In this document: positions 33,191 through 41,565 of the stretch, in pieces | Numbering within the stretch: position 1 is the stretch's first letter | How the letters are laid out: every line of letters starts with the position of its first letter | Assembly: GCA_029560585.1 (NCBI GenBank) | Contig: JAKQKQ010000024.1 | Location: forward strand, 1-64,000 | DNA: 64,000 bases | Direction: 5' to 3' | Source: Verrucomicrobiota bacterium | Lineage (GTDB): Bacteria > Verrucomicrobiota > Verrucomicrobiia > JADLBR01 | Program-made: the position numbers and the translations under genes | Notes under the pieces: generated by a model | Databases searched by the model: none | Seen by the model: only the letters and a program-made list of their open reading frames with translations | What the model was told of the DNA's origin: nothing

Positions 33191-35266
33191 TCAGTTCAGC
33201 TTTTTCTGGCGGCCGCTTCGCTTCTTGGTGTCGGCGCGGCCGAAGACAGACGCGCACATTTCTTGGGAAGGGACGAGATGGCGATACTCGAACGCCTGCA
33301 TGCGGTCGTCGGCGGGCACGGCGGCGCGGACGATTTCCTTGCCATCGATGTTGGCGCGGCCCTCGAACTCGATGCTTATCGGATTGGGGCTGGGCTTTTC
33401 GGGGGCGGTCAGGGTGAGTTTGACCTTGTCTTCCTTGGAGGGCACTTTGCCGTCGGTCAGGATGAAACCGGGCGGGGGATTCTTGAGCGAGACTGCGATC
33501 TCGCCGGTGAAACCATCCTTGCGCAGGGCATAGACGATGACGGGGATCTTCGAGCCGGCGCGCGCGTTGATGGTCGAGGGCACGGCACGCAGCGCGAAGT
33601 CGGGCATCGGGGGGCTGATCCGCAGGCGGTATCCGAATTCGGGGCCGCCCTTGTGTTGCGTGTCTCTGAGGTTCAGGAGGTAGGTGCCGTCCTTGGGGAG
33701 CGTGGCGATCAGGTAGGAGTCGGCATGGTGGGTGGTGAGGCCGGCGCCGCGGTCGGTGTTATCGTCATTGAACGCGATCTCCTTGCCGGCCGCGTCGGTG
33801 AGCTGCAGCGAGGAATCGAGGGGCGAATTGAGGCGACGGGCCATGACCTCGGCGACGATCTGCTGTCCTGCTTTGCCCTCGAACGAGAACGTGTCCGCGG
33901 TGTCCGGTTTGAGGATGCGGCCGTTGACAATGACGGGCGGCGTGACGCGCTGCGCGCGCGCAGGGCCTTGGGGGAGTTCCTGGTCGAGGCATTCCGGCAG
34001 GTTGTCCACGGAGAAGGGGACGAAGTTCGAGACGTGGCTATCTTTTCGGACGGAGATGGGGTAGGCCCCGGGGGCCTTATCTCTGTCGTCGACGACGATC
34101 CTGGTGGCCGGCAGGTTCCATCCGTTCAGGTCGACACCGGTCCGGGTCCCGGCGGGTCCGCCCAGCGGGAAGATGCTGGTGATGAAGGGTGTTTCGCCGA
34201 CCGTGATGCGATATACAAAATCCTCGCGGCCGCGGTAGATGGAGTCCTTGATCTCGATGGCGTACTCTCCATCAGCCGGAATCTGGTAGTGGACGACGGG
34301 GTCGGGGTTGAAGCGGAAATCGTCCGTGTAGGCGAGTTCCTTGCCGCTGGAATCGTAGAGGGAGAGGGTGGCCTGGAACCAGCCGGGGACGGCATCGGAG
34401 ATATAGGGGATCAGGTCGCGCGCGCTGACCGCGATGACGAGCTTCTGTCCCTTCCTGGCCGTGAAATGATAATGGTCCACCTCTCCTGGGAGGATCTGCC
34501 CGTTGATGATCCCGGGAAGGGAGACGTTCATGACAGACTTTGTCGTGGCTCCCTTTTTCTTGGGCGAGAAGGAGGTTTTGGCAATGGAACTGCGCTGCTC
34601 CGCGATATTTTTCGAGGCCGCCTCGGAGAACTCGGGCAGTTCGCCGACGTAAAACACGAGCGGATTCGAGAGGCCGGCGGTCGTGCCGATCCGGAGTTCG
34701 CGTCGGCCCGGGGTGGCATCGGGGGCGACCGTGAGCTGGCAGACGACGAGCTCGCAGATCGCGGGGTTGGCGGGGCGGCGGACGCCGGAGGACATCTTTT
34801 TCCTCGTCTCGGCCAGCAACTTTTCGTCGGCCGCCGTCCATGTCGCATTGGCGTATTTCTTTTTGAGTTCCTCTATCTCCTTGTCGTCGGTCGCGCTGCT
34901 CTTGATGTCCTTGGAGTTCTTGAAGCTCCTGAAGTTCTCCAGCGCCTTGAAGTTCTTCTGGACGACGGCCTTTCGGGCCAGCAGCTCATCGACTTGTATC
35001 CGGGCGTTGTTGAGTTCTTTGCCGCTGATGGGGTGGATAAAGTCGGTGACGGTGGCGGATACGCCGCCGCCCGAGACGTAGATGTTGGTGGCGCCGTTGA
35101 GGAACTGGCCGGCGATGACGTGTTCGGACGTCGTGCCCTGTTTGGCCCCTGCGGGATAGACGTAGCCGATGGAGAACGAGCGGCCCTGCTGTTGCGCCCA
35201 GGAGGTGGGCGCGAGCGCGAGGAGGGCCAAGAGGCCAAGGGGCAGATGGGATGAGCGAGGTTTCAT
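33191..35266 (-). CDS. Secreted PPC-domain protein of the DUF1549/DUF1501 operon
   Basis: The 691-residue protein has a signal peptide (LPLGLLALLALAPTSWA). Two pre-peptidase C-terminal-like beta domains can be seen, each with the pattern GQILPGEVDHYHFTARKGQ and GRILKPDTADTFSFEGKAGQ. A helical, lysine-rich stretch lies near residues 90-150. No catalytic motif is visible. In planctomycetes and verrucomicrobia such proteins often follow DUF1501 and DUF1549 genes and are presumed surface or periplasmic. The start is 1 bp past the DUF1501 stop codon, so coupling is likely. Confidence 0.78.
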   Translation of the reverse strand: MKPRSSHLPLGLLALLALAPTSWAQQQGRSFSIGYVYPAGAKQGTTSEHVIAGQFLNGATNIYVSGGGVSATVTDFIHPISGKELNNARIQVDELLARKAVVQKNFKALENFRSFKNSKDIKSSATDDKEIEELKKKYANATWTAADEKLLAETRKKMSSGVRRPANPAICELVVCQLTVAPDATPGRRELRIGTTAGLSNPLVFYVGELPEFSEAASKNIAEQRSSIAKTSFSPKKKGATTKSVMNVSLPGIINGQILPGEVDHYHFTARKGQKLVIAVSARDLIPYISDAVPGWFQATLSLYDSSGKELAYTDDFRFNPDPVVHYQIPADGEYAIEIKDSIYRGREDFVYRITVGETPFITSIFPLGGPAGTRTGVDLNGWNLPATRIVVDDRDKAPGAYPISVRKDSHVSNFVPFSVDNLPECLDQELPQGPARAQRVTPPVIVNGRILKPDTADTFSFEGKAGQQIVAEVMARRLNSPLDSSLQLTDAAGKEIAFNDDNTDRGAGLTTHHADSYLIATLPKDGTYLLNLRDTQHKGGPEFGYRLRISPPMPDFALRAVPSTINARAGSKIPVIVYALRKDGFTGEIAVSLKNPPPGFILTDGKVPSKEDKVKLTLTAPEKPSPNPISIEFEGRANIDGKEIVRAAVPADDRMQAFEYRHLVPSQEMCASVFGRADTKKRSGRQKKLN

Positions 35267-35267
35267 A

Positions 35268-36650
35268 TCACATGATCTCGGTCAGGCGGCCGCCTGATTT
35301 TACGGTGCCGTCGAGCGCGGGGAGGACCGCGACGTCGAGTCCCTGCGGGTGCGGCAATTTCGCGGCGCCGTCTATGCCGAGCAGATCGTAGATGCTTCCC
35401 ACGAGATCCACCGGATAGACGGGGCGTTCCTTGACCTCCTCGCCGGTTTCGGTGGAGGAGCCGACGACGTGGCCGCCCTTGAAGCCGCCGCCGGCGACGA
35501 CGTGCGAGAAGACCTTGCCGAAGTGGCCGCGCCCGCCATTCCACGGGGGTTCCCATTGGACCTTGGGCGTGCGGCCGAACTCGCCGCCCCACCAGACGAT
35601 GGTGCTTTCGAGGAGGCCGCGGTCGGCGAGGTCCTGCAGCAGGGTGGCCATGCCCTTGTCCAATTCGGGCAATTTGCGCGTCATGATCTGGAAGTGCCCC
35701 TTATGGGTGTCCCAGCCCTCGAAGTTGATCGTGACGTAGGGCACGCCGCGCTCGACCAGTCGCCGGGCCACGAGGCAGGATTGCCCAAACTTGTTGCGGC
35801 CGTAGCGCTCGCGGATCTCGGCCGATTCCTGGGTCACATCGAACACCTTGCCGGCGTCGCCGAGGATCAGGTCGTAGGCCTGCTTTTCGCACTGTGCGGC
35901 GGTGATGAGCTCTGGGTCGCGATCCATTGATTGGCCGATCGTGTTGAGTTTGCCCAGGAGGTCGCGACGGGTCTTCTGGCGCTCTTCGGTGATGCCCTGG
36001 GTGACGACGCCCTCGACGACGAACTTGCTCTGGGAGGGGTCGCCGCCGGTGGCGAAGGGCTTGGCGCGCGAGCCGAGGAAGCCGGCCTCGGCGAATCGGC
36101 CCTGGAGTTTCGTCATGACGATATAGGGTGGGATGAGGCCCTTGTAGCCCCCGGCGTAGCCCTTGAAGAGCGAAACGACGGCGCCGGCGGTGGGAAAGCT
36201 CTGTCCGTCTCCGGGCGTGTGCGCGGTCTGGACCATGTACGCGGCCGTCTCGTGGCCGTTGCTCCCATGGGTCATGCTTCGGATGATCGAGTACTTATCG
36301 GCCTGCTTGGCGAGTTCGGGCAACAGCTGGCCGATCTGGATGCCGTCCACGTTGGTCGGGATGGGTTTGTCCAGCGGCCCGCAGTAGTCTTTGCCCGCGC
36401 CCGGTTTGGGGTCGAAAGTATCGAGGTGGCATGGGCCGCCCCACATCCAGATCTGGATGACGGACTTGGCTTTCGCCTTGGGGTTGACCTGGGGAGCCTG
36501 AGGGGCGCCAAACGCGCGAACCGACCATGAGTCGGCCAGCAAGAGGGCGGCGGCCCCCTGGAGTCCACGCCCCAGCGCCTCGCGTCGGGTGATGCGGCTG
36601 GCGCGGCCGTCCGGGGCCACGCCTCTTGTGGGAATGTATGGGTTGTTCAC
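35268..36650 (-). CDS. DUF1501 domain-containing protein (sulfatase-like fold)
   Basis: The 460-residue protein has a Tat-like N-terminus (TRREALGRGLQGAAALLLA) and the DUF1501 hallmarks: IQIWMWGGPCHLDTFDPKPGAGK, MTHGSNGHETAAYMVQT, FEGWDTHKGHF and WWGGEFGRTPK. The family has an alkaline-phosphatase/sulfatase-like fold but its reaction is not established. It is the middle gene of a three-gene minus-strand operon, 29 bp after the DUF1549 gene and 1 bp before the PPC gene. Confidence 0.88.
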   Translation of the reverse strand: MNNPYIPTRGVAPDGRASRITRREALGRGLQGAAALLLADSWSVRAFGAPQAPQVNPKAKAKSVIQIWMWGGPCHLDTFDPKPGAGKDYCGPLDKPIPTNVDGIQIGQLLPELAKQADKYSIIRSMTHGSNGHETAAYMVQTAHTPGDGQSFPTAGAVVSLFKGYAGGYKGLIPPYIVMTKLQGRFAEAGFLGSRAKPFATGGDPSQSKFVVEGVVTQGITEERQKTRRDLLGKLNTIGQSMDRDPELITAAQCEKQAYDLILGDAGKVFDVTQESAEIRERYGRNKFGQSCLVARRLVERGVPYVTINFEGWDTHKGHFQIMTRKLPELDKGMATLLQDLADRGLLESTIVWWGGEFGRTPKVQWEPPWNGGRGHFGKVFSHVVAGGGFKGGHVVGSSTETGEEVKERPVYPVDLVGSIYDLLGIDGAAKLPHPQGLDVAVLPALDGTVKSGGRLTEIM

Positions 36651-36679
36651 CGTGATACCTCTCTCTTCTCGTCGTTCGT

Positions 36680-38506
36680 TCAGTGGCGATACAGGAACTC
36701 GGGGTTGTTGATCAGGGCCCAGGCGAGGTCAACCGCGACATCGTACCTGGAGGAACTGGTCTTGGCGTATTCGGCCACGGTCTCCAACTCCTTTGGCGTC
36801 GGGAACCGCGAAAGGATCGTGAGATAGAGGGCTTCCGCGAACTCCGCCGGTTTGGCTGCGCTGGGGGCGTCGTCCTCGGCGTCGCGTCCCCTGTTCGACG
36901 CTTTGGCGCCCTTTTCGGATCTGTCGCGCCTGTTGGGCCGGTCGGATTTAGAAAACTTGCGAGCCCGCGCGGGGTCGGCGGCCTGGAATAGGGTCCTTAG
37001 CTTGGGGCTGTTGACAATCTTGTCCTGGATGTGGCTGGAGTTCAGGAGATACAGCCGCTGGTCGGTCGTCGGGGCGCTGGCGCGCTCGGACTGCAGGCCC
37101 GTGTCGCGCGCGGGCCGTCCGAACATCTCGAGGAACGAGCTGGTGATGCTGGAGTCAGGCAGCGCGATGGATCGCTGGTCTTCGGGGATGAACGTGAAAG
37201 GTTCGGGGACGGGGCTGGAATACGTTTCCGTCGTGCCCGTGATCTGGTTGAGGGCATCGATGAGGACCTCCGCCTCCAGCCGCCGGAGGGGATAGCAGGC
37301 GAAATTGGCGCGGGCCTCGGGGGTATCCTTTTTCGGGACGGACGAGAGCTGATAGACCTGCGAATTCATGATGAGCCGCATGATGTGTTTCAGATCGTAT
37401 TTGTTGGCCGCGAGTTCCTTTTCGAGATAGTCCAGCAGCTCCGGGCTCACCGGCTTGTTGTCCGGCCGAATATCGTCCGGCTCGTGAATGATCCCGCGGC
37501 CCAGCAGCCACGCCCAGGTACGGTTGACGGCGGCTCGCGCAAACCAGGGATTCTTTGGCGTGATCAGCCAGTTGGCGAAGACGACGCGGGGGTCTTGGTC
37601 GGGCCCGATTCGGGCGGGCATCCCATCCGGGAAATTGGTCCTGATGGGTTCGGTGGGCGGGGGTGGGGCCGCGACGGTGATCGTTACATTAGTCGCGGGC
37701 TCGGCGGCCGTTTGGGGGGCGGCGTTGGTTGGCGCGTCTGGGTCCTTGCGGGAATCGAAAAAGACGATTTCCTCCTTCCATTCGCCTGTGGGCTTGTAGG
37801 TGATCTTGGAGAAGAACTCCGCCATTTCGGCCAATTTGTCTTTTGGCCATTTATCGGCGCGGGTACCCATGAAAGTGAGGGCGACGGCCTCGGCGACTCC
37901 GGTGGGAGTTTTGTTTTGGACGGCGCGGTAGAAGTTGACCTGGCCGACGCGGAAGTTGCTGCCGTTTGCGGTGAGCATTTCGCGCACGAACCGGTCGTAG
38001 GGCATGTTGTCGCGGATGCTGTCTCGGATCCACCGGTGATACGCCTGGGCCGCGTTTGGCCAGAGGTTAATTGGGAACTCCGCCCTGACGCGGAGCACGT
38101 CGCTCCACCTCATCGCCCAGTAATCCGCGAATTCGGGGCGATCGAGGAGTTGATCGATTAGGGCCGCGCGCTTGTCGTGGTTCTCGCTGCGCAAGAATTC
38201 CTCGGTCTCTTTGGCGGTGGGCAGGGTACCGATCACATCGAGGTACGCGCGGCGGACGAAGACGGCATCGGAGCATGGGTTGGCCGGTTGGATGTTAAGC
38301 CTCCTGAGATTTGCAAAGACGAACTGGTCGATTTTGCCCTTGGGCATCAGGGTCGCGTCGGCTTCATACGGATTCGCCGTGGCGGTCGCAAGATGAACGG
38401 CCAGAAGGATAAACGCTGTGGCACTGACGCGAAATCGCACTGGGAGCGCGCGCCGGGATACACGGCAACCTCTACGGTCGGCAGGGACCGGATTGAGCAA
38501 GCCCAT
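36680..38506 (-). CDS. DUF1549/DUF1553 domain-containing secreted protein
   Basis: The 608-residue protein has an N-terminal hydrophobic export segment (RVSATAFILLAVHLATATA). The DUF1549 part includes RRAYLDVIGTLPTAKE and DRPEFADYWAMRWSDVLRV, and the DUF1553 part includes NRTWAWLLGRGIIHEPDD and YPLRRLEAEVLIDALNQ. It lacks the N-terminal cytochrome (CxxCH) domain of many relatives, so it is the short form. A proline- and threonine-rich linker (about residues 260-300) joins the halves. It is the first gene of the operon and is divergent from the XylR-type regulator. The function of the family is unknown. Confidence 0.88.
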   Translation of the reverse strand: MGLLNPVPADRRGCRVSRRALPVRFRVSATAFILLAVHLATATANPYEADATLMPKGKIDQFVFANLRRLNIQPANPCSDAVFVRRAYLDVIGTLPTAKETEEFLRSENHDKRAALIDQLLDRPEFADYWAMRWSDVLRVRAEFPINLWPNAAQAYHRWIRDSIRDNMPYDRFVREMLTANGSNFRVGQVNFYRAVQNKTPTGVAEAVALTFMGTRADKWPKDKLAEMAEFFSKITYKPTGEWKEEIVFFDSRKDPDAPTNAAPQTAAEPATNVTITVAAPPPPTEPIRTNFPDGMPARIGPDQDPRVVFANWLITPKNPWFARAAVNRTWAWLLGRGIIHEPDDIRPDNKPVSPELLDYLEKELAANKYDLKHIMRLIMNSQVYQLSSVPKKDTPEARANFACYPLRRLEAEVLIDALNQITGTTETYSSPVPEPFTFIPEDQRSIALPDSSITSSFLEMFGRPARDTGLQSERASAPTTDQRLYLLNSSHIQDKIVNSPKLRTLFQAADPARARKFSKSDRPNRRDRSEKGAKASNRGRDAEDDAPSAAKPAEFAEALYLTILSRFPTPKELETVAEYAKTSSSRYDVAVDLAWALINNPEFLYRH

Positions 38507-38677
38507 ATTTATTAATCTAATCGCAATTTTCGGCTGGTTTAGGACATGGTCAAACAGAATCGGAGGTCTCGTGGGTCGCTGGGCAGGGCTTTGGGTTCGT
38601 TCGAATCGGGCCGCGTGCGGAATAAGGGGAATCTATGGCGTTCTTCAACGGGGTGCCGGCCAGATCGGGTGAGCGAA

Positions 38678-38713
38678 TTGCGTTTTGGTGAAAAGAATCG
38701 CCATTTTGCGAAT
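38678..38713 (-). promoter_or_regulatory. Operator-like motif upstream of the XylR-type regulator
   Basis: Read on the minus strand, ATTCGCAAAATGGCG (38713-38699) matches the motif upstream of both GH51 genes at most positions. A weaker copy, TTCACCAAAACGCA (38692-38679), follows about 20 bp later. The site is 19-54 bp before the regulator start, so autoregulation is plausible. The divergent DUF1549 gene starts 172 bp to the left. Confidence 0.6.
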
Positions 38714-38731
38714 TAGGGGCAGCCTGGGGCC

Positions 38732-39895
38732 ATGGCGCGAAGGGGCGGCAGGAGGATCCCGCTGGTGGTGCTGTTGATCGAGTCCTCGCGATCTTCGGGA
38801 AGGGCGTTGCTGCGGGGAGTGGCGGACTACGCGCGACATCACGGGCCGTGGGCATTTCTGTGGGAGCCGGGGGGGTTGGAAAAGGCGCGGCCGCGGATGC
38901 GGGGTTTATCGGCTGACGGGGTGATAGCGAGGGACACGGAGCCAGTGCGGGAAGTGATGCGCCGGGGGCTGCCGGTGGTGGTGTTTGGGCACAGGCATGA
39001 GGCGGTGCCCGGTGTGGCGAACGTGATCACCGATTCGGCGGCGATCGGGAGGATGGGGGCAGGGCATCTTCTCGAGCGGGGATTTCGCGAGTTCGCCTAC
39101 TGCGGGCTGCCGGGTGCGCCATGGTCAGAATCGAGGGGCGAGAGCTTTCGGGGGTCGGTGGAGGGGGCGGGTTTTCGGGTGCACGAGTTTGGTTCTCGTG
39201 GGCAAAGGGGGGAGGGGCAGGGTGGGGCCGAGCAGCGGCGGATGGCGCGCTGGCTGGAGGGGCTGCCGAAGCCGGTGGGGGTGATGGCATGCAATGATGA
39301 CGTTGGCGAGCGTGTGATCGAGGCATGCAAGTTGGCGGGGTTGCGGGTGCCGGACGAGGTGGCGGTGCTTGGGGCAGACAATGACGAGCTGGTGTGCGAG
39401 CTATCGGACCCGCCGCTCAGCAGCGTCGCGATCGGATTCGAGCGCGCCGGCTACGAGAGCGCGCGGGTGCTTCACCGGATGATGGCGGGGCGACTTGCGG
39501 GCGGGCAGAGAATCGTGGTTCGGGCCTCGGGGGTGGTGCCCCGGCAGTCCACCGATGTACTGGCGATGGACGATGAGCAGCTGGTAAAGGGACTTCGCTT
39601 CATCCGGCAGGGGGGGGCATCGGCGATGCGGGTTGATGAGGTGGCCAGGGCGTCGGGCCTATCGCGGCGGGTGTTAGAAAAGAGGTTCCGGATGCGGCTG
39701 GGGCGCTCGGTCCTTGCGGAGATCCGGCGGGTCCGCGTGGAACGGATCGCGCGCATGTTGGCGGAGACGAATCTGACGGTGTCGCAGATTGCGCTAGAGC
39801 TGGGTTTTGAGGGCGTGGAGCACGTGGCGCGGTATTTCCGTCGCGAGCGTGGGATGACGCCGCTGGAGTTCCGGAGGAAATGCGGGGGGAGATGA
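38732..39895 (+). CDS. XylR-type transcriptional regulator (sugar-sensor plus AraC HTH)
   Basis: The 387-residue protein has an N-terminal LacI/periplasmic-binding-protein-like sensor (PLVVLLIESSRSSGRALLRGV, VVVFGH, GVMACNDDVGERVIEAC, VPDEVAVLGADND) and a C-terminal AraC-family double helix-turn-helix (VDEVARASGLSRRVLEKRFR and LTVSQIALELGFEGVEHVARYFRRERGMTPLEFR). This XylR architecture binds a pentose and activates catabolic promoters, usually at tandem sites about two turns apart. The matching motif before both GH51 genes and before this gene itself makes it the likely regulator of the arabinose system. The ligand (arabinose or xylose) is inference. Confidence 0.9.
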   Translation: MARRGGRRIPLVVLLIESSRSSGRALLRGVADYARHHGPWAFLWEPGGLEKARPRMRGLSADGVIARDTEPVREVMRRGLPVVVFGHRHEAVPGVANVITDSAAIGRMGAGHLLERGFREFAYCGLPGAPWSESRGESFRGSVEGAGFRVHEFGSRGQRGEGQGGAEQRRMARWLEGLPKPVGVMACNDDVGERVIEACKLAGLRVPDEVAVLGADNDELVCELSDPPLSSVAIGFERAGYESARVLHRMMAGRLAGGQRIVVRASGVVPRQSTDVLAMDDEQLVKGLRFIRQGGASAMRVDEVARASGLSRRVLEKRFRMRLGRSVLAEIRRVRVERIARMLAETNLTVSQIALELGFEGVEHVARYFRRERGMTPLEFRRKCGGR

Positions 39896-40042
39896 GGGGA
39901 TGTTTTGGATTCGGCTCCCAACAATCGACATCCAACAGGGCCGTGTTGCGGGATGGCGCGAAGATCGGGGCAGGCGCGGCTGGTCACACATCGGATGGCA
40001 ATGGAGGGCCTGCCCGCATGGCCGCAGAAGGCAAATTCCGCC

Positions 40043-40729
40043 TCAGCGTGATCTCGCAGATGGCCGTGCCGGACTTGATTTCGGAGGTATCGGCGATCGC
40101 GCAGGGTTCGATTTGAGAACATTCTTGCTGAGGTAGACACCCAGTGCCTTGCCGGTTTTCGCGTATCCTTCCTGAATCCGGTAGGCCACATCAAAATCAT
40201 AGCCTATCACATCGCGGCCCGGCGCTTTGAGGATTTCAACCACCGCAAGTTCTTTGGCGCGGTCATTGGTTTCCACGAACTGCGCTTGGGTGCTCACCGA
40301 CGCGGGAGCGCGCATCACGGCGGCGTTCCAACCGGGTTCGATGGCGATGGTCTTTAGCACTAGGGTGTACTTGGCTTCGGGGTCCTTGCCGACTTTTAGG
40401 GAGCATCCTTGATCGGTAATCTGCTTGTTGATTAACTCCTCGAATTTGGGTTCGAAACGGTTGGCCCGATCAGCTTTCCAGCTTTCGAGCCACTTGTCAC
40501 CTTTGCCCGCTTCTTTCGCGTTATACTCAGCCACTTTTTTGTTGGTGTAGGACTGCTCGGTATCCTTGCCCACGGTCAGGTTGGCGTACCTGTATTCTAC
40601 GTTCAGTGATTTCTCGCCTTTCAGGAAATCCAATGAACCCGACTTGACGGTGATCTTTTGCGCGTGCAGGCACGCAACGGAAAAGAACAATGCTCCTGCC
40701 AGAGCCATCTGCGTTTTAAGATTCTTCAT
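40043..40729 (-). CDS. Secreted protein of unknown function
   Basis: The 228-residue protein has a signal peptide (MALAGALFFSVACLHA). The mature part begins SGSLDFLKGEKSLNVEYRYANLTVGKD, then KEAGKGDKWLESWKADRANRFEPKFEELINK. This pattern resembles uncharacterised secreted proteins I associate with Bacteroidota. The composition looks less GC-rich than its neighbours. The last 22 residues are a low-complexity Pro/Ser/Arg/Ala tail that does not look like the rest and may come from a 3' frameshift or joined DNA. It sits in a patch with two gene fragments, which suggests acquired or rearranged DNA. Confidence 0.65.
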   Translation of the reverse strand: MKNLKTQMALAGALFFSVACLHAQKITVKSGSLDFLKGEKSLNVEYRYANLTVGKDTEQSYTNKKVAEYNAKEAGKGDKWLESWKADRANRFEPKFEELINKQITDQGCSLKVGKDPEAKYTLVLKTIAIEPGWNAAVMRAPASVSTQAQFVETNDRAKELAVVEILKAPGRDVIGYDFDVAYRIQEGYAKTGKALGVYLSKNVLKSNPARSPIPPKSSPARPSARSR

Positions 40730-40868
40730 GTTTCGTAATTCGTATAGTCCCGTTTAATGATGCACGCGTAGCGGGTAATGGCCCGCGTTTCAAGCATAAG
40801 CTCAAACGCCCTAGCGACTCCGAATTGCCTCAAACGAAACGAGACCTGGGCCGGTGTGTGGGAGGCGG

Positions 40869-41246
40869 TCATTCTGGATCGTTGCCTGACAACTGGCGAC
40901 ATCGGGAGTGTGCTCCCGCGGTGGTGAACTCGCCCCCCGCGTATAGGTCGGCGCCCGACACCGCCAGCGCAGAAATCCAATCGGTCATCCCGGAGCCCAG
41001 GGGCGACCACTGGGTGCCATTCCATTTTGCGACGCAGTTCGCGATTGCCTCGCCAACTATGATGAAACTACCGCCGACGTACAGATTGCCTGGACTATCC
41101 ACAACCGCAGGATTGACACTGTCATCAGCACCGGGCACGCGTCCCATTCTGATCCAATCCTCATCGCTGAAGGTGGGGTCGATGCGCACGGGATCGGTCG
41201 CGTCGGTGTCGTCCACCACAATGGCGAGATGTGAGGCAAAGGCCAT
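40869..41246 (-). pseudogene. Fragment of a delta-60/WD-like repeat surface protein
   Basis: The translation contains about one and a half units of a repeat common in large verrucomicrobial secreted proteins: NLYVGGSFIIVGEAIANCVAKWNG, then WSPLGSGMTDWISALAVSGADLYAGGEFTTAG. Full-length members have many such units and a signal peptide. Here there is no signal peptide, and the frame runs into unrelated residues after GEFTTAGAH. It is best read as a decayed remnant. The opposite end faces the fragment at 41383. Confidence 0.6.
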
Positions 41247-41382
41247 CTCGACTCTTCGGTGGCGGTCAACCGGTTCCTGATCTGCGGGGATCCGACTTTC
41301 GGTTTTGCGCGCATCTGGTGCGGCGACTGCGCACTGTTGATTTTCGATTGCCGACTGCCGATGGAAGATCGAGCATTTGGCC

Positions 41383-41565
41383 ATGGATAGGAACGAACTG
41401 AAGGATCGAACGAAGGCGTTTGCGCTGCGGGTCACGCGGCTGGTGGATCATCTGCCCAAATCGGTGAAGGGCCGTTGCATCGCGGATCAGTTGATGCGCT
41501 CGGCGACATCGGTGGCCGCAGACAATCGTGGGGCGTGCCGATCACGATCCAGGGTGGAGTTCGTC
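41383..41565 (+). pseudogene. 5' part of a four-helix-bundle (23S rRNA intervening-sequence) protein gene
   Basis: The first 60 codons of the sulfatase reading frame encode DRNELKDRTKAFALRV, then LPKSVKGRCIADQLMRSATSVAADNRGACRSRSRVEFVS. This matches the N-terminal half of the four-helix-bundle/IVP family (TIGR02436-like). The second half of that family is missing, and the frame passes directly into a sulfatase signal peptide. It therefore looks like the remnant of a gene joined by a deletion. Confidence 0.75.

Noticed and set aside
33176..35254. A 692-codon plus-strand frame opposite the PPC-domain gene
   Set aside because: It is an antisense shadow with no domain or signal peptide; the minus strand encodes a clear secreted protein.
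38519..38536. A further copy of the operator-like motif near the DUF1549 start (TCGCAATTTTCGGCTGG)
   Set aside because: It shares only the TCGCAA core, and its length and spacing do not fit the paired motif.
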